Shown here: positions 59,788-64,000 of the stretch, one piece after another
How the letters are laid out: each line of letters starts with the position of its first letter
Numbering within the stretch: the first letter of the stretch is position 1
Source: Acidimicrobiales bacterium
GTDB taxonomy: Bacteria; Actinomycetota; Acidimicrobiia; Acidimicrobiales; Acidimicrobilacustridaceae
Length of the DNA stretch: 64,000 bases
NCBI GenBank assembly: GCA_030830565.1
Contig: JAURMR010000041.1
Span: 124,001-188,000 of the forward strand
Direction of reading: 5' to 3'
Program-made: the position numbers and the translations under genes
The notes under the pieces: model-generated
What the model saw: only the letters and a program-made list of their open reading frames with translations
Told to the model about the DNA's origin: nothing
Databases searched by the model: none

Positions 59788-61485
59788 ATGACTGTCGAGG
59801 ACAATGGCGTACTCAACGCAACGTTCTGCGCCACCCTCGTCGATGAATGGGCGCGCAGCGGACTGACCGATGCAGTTGTATGTCCTGGTTCGCGTTCGAC
59901 ACCGATGGCGGTGGCGCTAGCGGCTGATGGGCGTGTTCGTGTTCACGTGCATCACGATGAACGATCTGGATCGTTCATGGCGCTCGGGCTCGCTCGTGCC
60001 ACTGGCCGTGCTGTTGCTGTGCTTTCAACCAGCGGAACCGCCGCAGTGGAATTTCACCCTGCAGTTGTCGAAGCTGATCTCGATCGGGTTCCGTTGCTCG
60101 TGCTCACAGCCGATCGGCCACCAAGGTTGCGCGGGATCGGTGCTCCGCAAACGATTGATCAGGTCGATCTTTTTGGAACCGCTGTTCGCCTGTCGATCGA
60201 TGCGCCGGTTCCGACACTTTCAGCAACCGCGACGTGGCGATCGCTAGCGAAACGCACTTGGTGGGCAACTTCAGGTGTCGACCCTGGCCCGGTGCATTGC
60301 AATCTTCCTTTCGACGAACCGCTCCTTGGCGTGCCAATGGCGCTACCGGCGCTCGACGATACCGAGCACGCAATCGTTGATCTCGGCGATCCATTTACTG
60401 ATCCAGGTCCGTTGCCAGTGCGCGGGGTGATCATTGCCGGAAGCGGAATCGACGATGGCGAAGCGGTTTTGAAATTGGCCGAGGTCCTGAATTGGCCCGT
60501 ACTTGCCGATCCGAGGAGTGGATGCAGGCGTTCACATCGTTGCGTCATTGCGCACGGCGACACTTTGGTGCGAACTGATGGCGCACAAGTTGATGTCGAA
60601 ATGATTATTCGGTTTGGGGCGCTTCCCGCCTCGAAGATGGTTGGCGAGTGGGTGGCGCGAGCGTCAGTTCCACATGTTCACGTCGATCCAACCGCGGCGG
60701 TGAACGATCCCTCTCGCACCGTCACACATCGCATTCGCCAGTCAGCAGGCAACTATGCGCGTTCTGTCATTGAGTTGGTCGATGCTGAGACCGATTCGTC
60801 ATGGGTTGACCGTTGGCGTCGTGCCGACGATGCAGTTGACAGTGCGCTTTCGGAGGCGCTGAGTGCGGCGGACTCAATAACCGAGCCCGGCGTTTCCCGG
60901 AATGTTGTTGCTGCGATGCCTGCGGGCGGAACCTTGGTTGTTTCGTCGTCCATGCCAATTCGAGATGTTGAGTGGTTTAGCGCCCGACGCGATGACCTCG
61001 AGGTACTTTCGAATCGCGGAGCGAATGGCATCGACGGTGTTGTGTCAACGGCTGTGGGTGTTGCTCTTGCCGGTGGTCCAACTGCGCTTCTGATCGGCGA
61101 TGTCGCGTTTCTGCACGATACAAATGGACTGCTGGGTCTCGATGCTCGAGGTGTTGACCTATGCATCGTCGTTGTCGACAACGACGGAGGCGGAATCTTC
61201 TCGTTCCTTCCGCAAGCTGGAGCGCTTAAGCCAGAGCAATTCGAACAACTCTTCGGAACCCCACACGGTGTCGACTTGTCAATGCTTGCGCACGCTCACG
61301 GATTGCCCGTCTTAGAGGCAACCGACGATCTGACTGTCGGCCTCGCGGTGCAAGCATCACTTGCGACAGGCGGAGTTCACGTTGTCCTTGCGAAATCAAA
61401 CCGCGTGAAAAATGTGGCCGTTCATGATGAGTTGCATCGGGTGGGTATCGCGGCGGCGGCAGCAGCTGGTTGGACTACGGCCTAA
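59788..61485 (+). CDS. menD: SEPHCHC synthase MenD
   Basis: 565 aa thiamine-diphosphate enzyme that joins isochorismate and 2-oxoglutarate. The N-terminal part (VVCPGSRSTPMAVAL, HHDERSGSFMALGLARATG, STSGTAAVEFHPAVVEA, LLVLTADRPPRLRG) and the ThDP-binding part (NRGANGIDGVVSTAVG, LIGDVAFLHDTNGL, VVDNDGGGIFSFLPQA) are complete. Its 3' end overlaps the convergent menF by 11 bp. Confidence 0.96.
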   Translation: MTVEDNGVLNATFCATLVDEWARSGLTDAVVCPGSRSTPMAVALAADGRVRVHVHHDERSGSFMALGLARATGRAVAVLSTSGTAAVEFHPAVVEADLDRVPLLVLTADRPPRLRGIGAPQTIDQVDLFGTAVRLSIDAPVPTLSATATWRSLAKRTWWATSGVDPGPVHCNLPFDEPLLGVPMALPALDDTEHAIVDLGDPFTDPGPLPVRGVIIAGSGIDDGEAVLKLAEVLNWPVLADPRSGCRRSHRCVIAHGDTLVRTDGAQVDVEMIIRFGALPASKMVGEWVARASVPHVHVDPTAAVNDPSRTVTHRIRQSAGNYARSVIELVDAETDSSWVDRWRRADDAVDSALSEALSAADSITEPGVSRNVVAAMPAGGTLVVSSSMPIRDVEWFSARRDDLEVLSNRGANGIDGVVSTAVGVALAGGPTALLIGDVAFLHDTNGLLGLDARGVDLCIVVVDNDGGGIFSFLPQAGALKPEQFEQLFGTPHGVDLSMLAHAHGLPVLEATDDLTVGLAVQASLATGGVHVVLAKSNRVKNVAVHDELHRVGIAAAAAAGWTTA

Positions 61486-62761
61486 CGATTGCACCCAGCA
61501 TCGTTTGAAGTTTGGCTCGGGTTTCTGCAAGTTCTTGTTCGGCCTGCGAATCGGCAACCACGCCGACTCCGGCGTGGATCCGAGTCGTTGTTCCGTTGAT
61601 CTGAGCAGAGCGGATGCCCACTGCCCATGTCCCGTTGCCCTCGGCGTCGATCCAGCCGACAGGACCTGCGAAACGACCGCGGTCAAGTCCCTCAAACTCG
61701 TCAATGAGCGCCAGAGCTGCGTCGCGTGGCATTCCTCCAACCGCAGGGGTTGGATGCAATGCGCCGACGAGGTCGAGTACGGACGCAATTGGCTCTGAAA
61801 GTTGGCCTTCGAGTCGTGTCGAGAGATGTTGCACATTGGCGACAGCGACGATCGAAGGTTCCGCTTCTTCGTCGAGGTACGAACACCATGGCAGGAGCGT
61901 GTCGTGGACCATATCGATGGTGTGGCGGTGCTCATCTCGCGTATTTGTCGAGGCAAGAAGCGCAGCTGCGAGTCGAGCATCGGTGTCGGGATCGCCGCTG
62001 CGTGGAGCGGTTCCTGCCATCGGGTGAGCGCGAACGATTGTTCCAACGCGTTGAACAAGAAGTTCGGGCGTGGCACCGACGAATCCGTCGATGGAGAACA
62101 AGTGGCTTCCGGGGAAGGTGCGTCGAAGTTGGGAGAGCACGGCGCTGGGACTGACTGGACGATCGGTAGTGATTTCAATTCCGCGAGCGAGGACGACTTT
62201 GCGAGCATCGCCGGCGGCAAGCCGTTGTGTCGCAGCTGTGACGGCATCACACCAGTCTTCAGGGCTTCGCAATGGTCGTAGATCAAAGTGGGAAGGCGAT
62301 TCGCTTGAAGGGTGCAAGCCTGCATCCCGGGCGAAACCAGCACCAACGGTTGCTGCTCGTTCGAGAACTGCGGTGATCTCTGCATCAGACGGTTCGTCGT
62401 CAGGTGTCGCGATAGTTGTGAGCCATGTGGCGCCATCGCCATTCCGGCCAATTGCGATGCGGGGAACGATGAGTTCGCCGTCAAGGTGCGTATCGAATGG
62501 GAATGCTCCGAGAGCAACGGGGCCCGAACCGGGGATCTCAAGCTCGTTAACGACCTGAATCTGTTCGAAGGCAGATTGGACGACTGATGAGGTCAGAGCG
62601 CGATCGGAACGCGGTACCGCAATTCGTGCAGCGCGACCGATACCAACGATGCCCTCGCCATTGGTGGAAAACAAGATGTCGTTGTCATCGCAAAGTGCAA
62701 CGAGATCAACATCGGCTTCAAGCGCACGGGTGCGAGCAACAAGGCCCACGGTCTGGTTCAC
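61475..62761 (-). CDS. menF: Isochorismate synthase MenF
   Basis: 428 aa chorismate-binding enzyme. The core segments SHLFSIDGFVGATPELLV, HPMAGTAPRSGD, VQHLSTRLEGQL, LHPTPAVGGMP and FAGPVGWIDAEGNG are those of isochorismate synthases. It supplies isochorismate to MenD. Because menD and menG flank it, menaquinone rather than siderophore use is likely. GTG start overlaps the menG stop (GTGA), so it is the second gene of a menG-menF operon. Confidence 0.93.
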   Translation of the reverse strand: MNQTVGLVARTRALEADVDLVALCDDNDILFSTNGEGIVGIGRAARIAVPRSDRALTSSVVQSAFEQIQVVNELEIPGSGPVALGAFPFDTHLDGELIVPRIAIGRNGDGATWLTTIATPDDEPSDAEITAVLERAATVGAGFARDAGLHPSSESPSHFDLRPLRSPEDWCDAVTAATQRLAAGDARKVVLARGIEITTDRPVSPSAVLSQLRRTFPGSHLFSIDGFVGATPELLVQRVGTIVRAHPMAGTAPRSGDPDTDARLAAALLASTNTRDEHRHTIDMVHDTLLPWCSYLDEEAEPSIVAVANVQHLSTRLEGQLSEPIASVLDLVGALHPTPAVGGMPRDAALALIDEFEGLDRGRFAGPVGWIDAEGNGTWAVGIRSAQINGTTTRIHAGVGVVADSQAEQELAETRAKLQTMLGAIVRP

Positions 62762-63468
62762 CGTTTGTCGTCGCGCCGCGTCGCGGTGATGAGCTGGGAG
62801 ATGCCAACGGAAAGCAATTGCCGTTCAACTTGCACGAATCCTGCGTCCGCGAGTCGCTGCAACATCACGCCCGGCTCGGGGAGGTAGGCGACCGACTTCG
62901 GGAGGTACTGGTAGGCCGAAGGATCTGACAGAAGCCCGCCGACCTTTGGGACGATCGAGCCGAAGTAAATCGAGTGGCCCCATCGGAGGAAACGATTCGG
63001 CGGTTCCGCCACCTCAAGGAGCGCAATGCGACCACCAGGACGAACCGTACGAGCGAGCTCGGTAAAGAAACCGTCGAGTTCGACGAGGTTGCGAAGCGCG
63101 AACCCGCAGGTAATGCCGTCGAGGGAACCGTCAGGTACAGGAAGCGCAAGTGCATCGGCTTCGGCCAGCGGCGCTGAAGTGCGAGCCGCAGCAAGCATTC
63201 CGAAAGAAAGGTCGAACCCAATCGGGCGAAGGCCCTGTTTTTGAAGCTCACGGCAGAAGTCACCTGTGCCGCAGGCAAGATCTGCGACGAGAGATCCGTT
63301 CGGCAGTCCAAGTTCACGAACGGTTCTGGTTCTCCAGCCGACGTCCATGCGGAAGGTCATCACTCGATTGACGAGGTCGTAACGAGGAGCGATGGCGTCG
63401 AACATCGATCGAACGGCGCGGACCTTCTCTTCGCCCTGCGGGAGTTGTTGACTATCCATCTCGGTCAC
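62758..63468 (-). CDS. menG: Demethylmenaquinone methyltransferase MenG/UbiE
   Basis: 236 aa SAM methyltransferase that makes the last step to menaquinone. The start VRSMFDAIAPRYDLVNRVMTF, SAM motif VADLACGTGDFCREL, DLSFGML, CGFALRNLVELDGFFTELAR and PGGRIALLEVAEPP are typical. GTG 63468 is chosen because TAGGCT lies exactly 6 nt upstream; ATG 63459 is the alternative. It heads an operon with menF. Confidence 0.95.
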   Translation of the reverse strand: MTEMDSQQLPQGEEKVRAVRSMFDAIAPRYDLVNRVMTFRMDVGWRTRTVRELGLPNGSLVADLACGTGDFCRELQKQGLRPIGFDLSFGMLAAARTSAPLAEADALALPVPDGSLDGITCGFALRNLVELDGFFTELARTVRPGGRIALLEVAEPPNRFLRWGHSIYFGSIVPKVGGLLSDPSAYQYLPKSVAYLPEPGVMLQRLADAGFVQVERQLLSVGISQLITATRRDDKR

Positions 63469-63474
63469 GTCGTC

Positions 63475-63480
63475 AGCCTA
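63475..63480 (-). promoter_or_regulatory. -10-like box of the menG-menF operon (leaderless)
   Basis: TAGGCT on the minus strand, 6 nt before the GTG start of menG. Confidence 0.5.
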
Positions 63481-63540
63481 CGGGGCGATTCGGCACTCTG
63501 ACGAAGCGGAGAACAATCGATTCCCTGCCTCCTCGTCTGA

Positions 63541-64000
63541 TTATCGAGGGGACGTCGTTGACGTTGTCGAGGACGAGGGCGGCGTTATCGCTCTCGGAGT
63601 GGCAATTCCAAACTTCGCAAGGTTCGACACACTTGGGTGAGGAATGCCGGCGGGACCTTTGGAAAATGCATCCAAGATGTTTTCGGTGACTTTCTGCAGT
63701 TTGCAGATCGGAGTCGACGGAGGTTCAGGCGGACACGCATCGAGAAGTCGAGGCGACCAACCGAAGGTGGCAGCAGTCAGAACGCCCGCACCGCTAGGAA
63801 CCGTGTACCAGGTTGTATCGGCGAAGGAACTTTTTCCTTTGCACGTCACAGGTGAGTGAGCGAGAACCTGGATGTTTGCAGGGGTCGGCGCGCTTGGTGT
63901 GACGCGGTCATATTCGTTGCCAACCATCTTGGGGACCCGGTCGCCATTTTTAAATTGGGATCCTTCAAACATCCACATTGATGCATCGCCCACAACCCAG
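63541..64000 (-). CDS. 3' part of a protein resembling N,N-dimethylformamidase large-subunit domain (partial)
   Basis: The frame is open from the window edge to a TAA at 63541, at least 150 codons; the true start lies outside. The visible part reads WVVGDASMWMFEGSQFKNGD, VGNEYDRV, VLAHSPVTCKGKSSFADTTW, SGAGVLTAATFGWSPRL and ends in a Thr/Ser-rich tail. The EYDR and AGVxxxxT patterns recall the catalytic-domain end of N,N-dimethylformamidase beta subunits; this is a weak match. The Cys residues and the composition suggest export. Transcribed towards menG. Confidence 0.6.
   Translation of the reverse strand, partial: WVVGDASMWMFEGSQFKNGDRVPKMVGNEYDRVTPSAPTPANIQVLAHSPVTCKGKSSFADTTWYTVPSGAGVLTAATFGWSPRLLDACPPEPPSTPICKLQKVTENILDAFSKGPAGIPHPSVSNLAKFGIATPRAITPPSSSTTSTTSPR

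Noticed and set aside
1-64000. tRNA, rRNA, insertion sequences, phage genes, attachment sites, toxin-antitoxin or defence systems
   Set aside because: I found no cloverleaf, transposase, integrase, terminal repeat or defence motif; all sizeable stretches are explained by core genes.

Overview
This window is a dense, moderately GC-rich actinobacterial chromosome segment, most likely from class Acidimicrobiia (relatives of Ilumatobacter or Microthrix; inference from gene content). The evidence is an actinobacterial-order division and cell-wall cluster (mraZ-rsmH-ftsL-ftsI-murE-mraY-murD-ftsW-murG-murC-murB-ftsQ-ftsZ-pgeF-yggS-sepF-yggT-divIVA), a proteasome activator (Bpa), a DUF3040 protein, PimB- and Ppm1-like mannosyltransferases, an MtrA/MtrB-like two-component system and a menaquinone pathway. 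GTG starts are common. I see no rRNA, tRNA, CRISPR array, insertion sequence, prophage or plasmid gene: this is a core-genome region.

Layout. 1-5 kb: the 5' end of an unidentified minus-strand gene, a small Cys-rich protein, queG, a PimB-like glycosyltransferase, a membrane protein, an SRPBCC protein and an eRF1/Vms1-like protein. 5-10.7 kb: ROK kinase, aminotransferase, ACT protein, glycerol kinase, acyl-CoA dehydrogenase. 10.7-14.3 kb (minus): response regulator, histidine kinase, and a 50-residue lipoprotein that looks like a truncated LpqB/GerMN partner; then an inositol-phosphatase-family enzyme and a membrane protein. 14.3-20.8 kb: polyprenol mannosyltransferase, NUDIX, dinB, a 35-codon ORF, DUF3040, a second ROK protein with an apparent CTG start, two SDRs and a lipoate-ligase-family protein. 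21-39.2 kb: the division and cell-wall cluster, opened by an MraZ-type operator, carrying a large structured leader before rsmH, and closed by a strong terminator after divIVA. 39.3-46.4 kb: ileS (minus), a DksA-family protein with a histone-H1-like tail, lspA, a RluD-family synthase, an Rrf2 regulator and a phosphodiesterase-like enzyme. 46.4-56 kb: bpa, an HdeD-like protein, dnaE, an uncharacterised protein, nitroreductase, YyaL-like protein, aldo/keto reductase. 55.5-63.5 kb: menE, crotonase and DJ-1 protein (one operon), menA, menH, menD, menF and menG. The window ends in the 3' part of a gene resembling an N,N-dimethylformamidase large-subunit domain.

How it works together. MraZ probably represses its own promoter through tandem AGTGGGG boxes. 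The cluster is very tightly coupled: most junctions are ATGA, GTGA or TGATG overlaps. murF is absent from its usual place between murE and mraY. FtsZ, SepF and DivIVA follow the precursor enzymes, so wall synthesis, Z-ring assembly and polar growth are encoded together. The men genes encode most of the route from chorismate to menaquinone, but menB and menC are not in the window.

A recurring regulatory theme is a TANNNT -10-like box exactly 6-8 nt before the start codon of about twenty genes, which points to widespread leaderless transcription and to three short divergent regions with interlocked promoters. The strongest candidates for follow-up are the rsmH leader RNA with competing helices, the truncated lipoprotein, the dinB/DUF3040 small ORF with a Shine-Dalgarno-covering inverted repeat, and the DksA protein with an H1-like tail.
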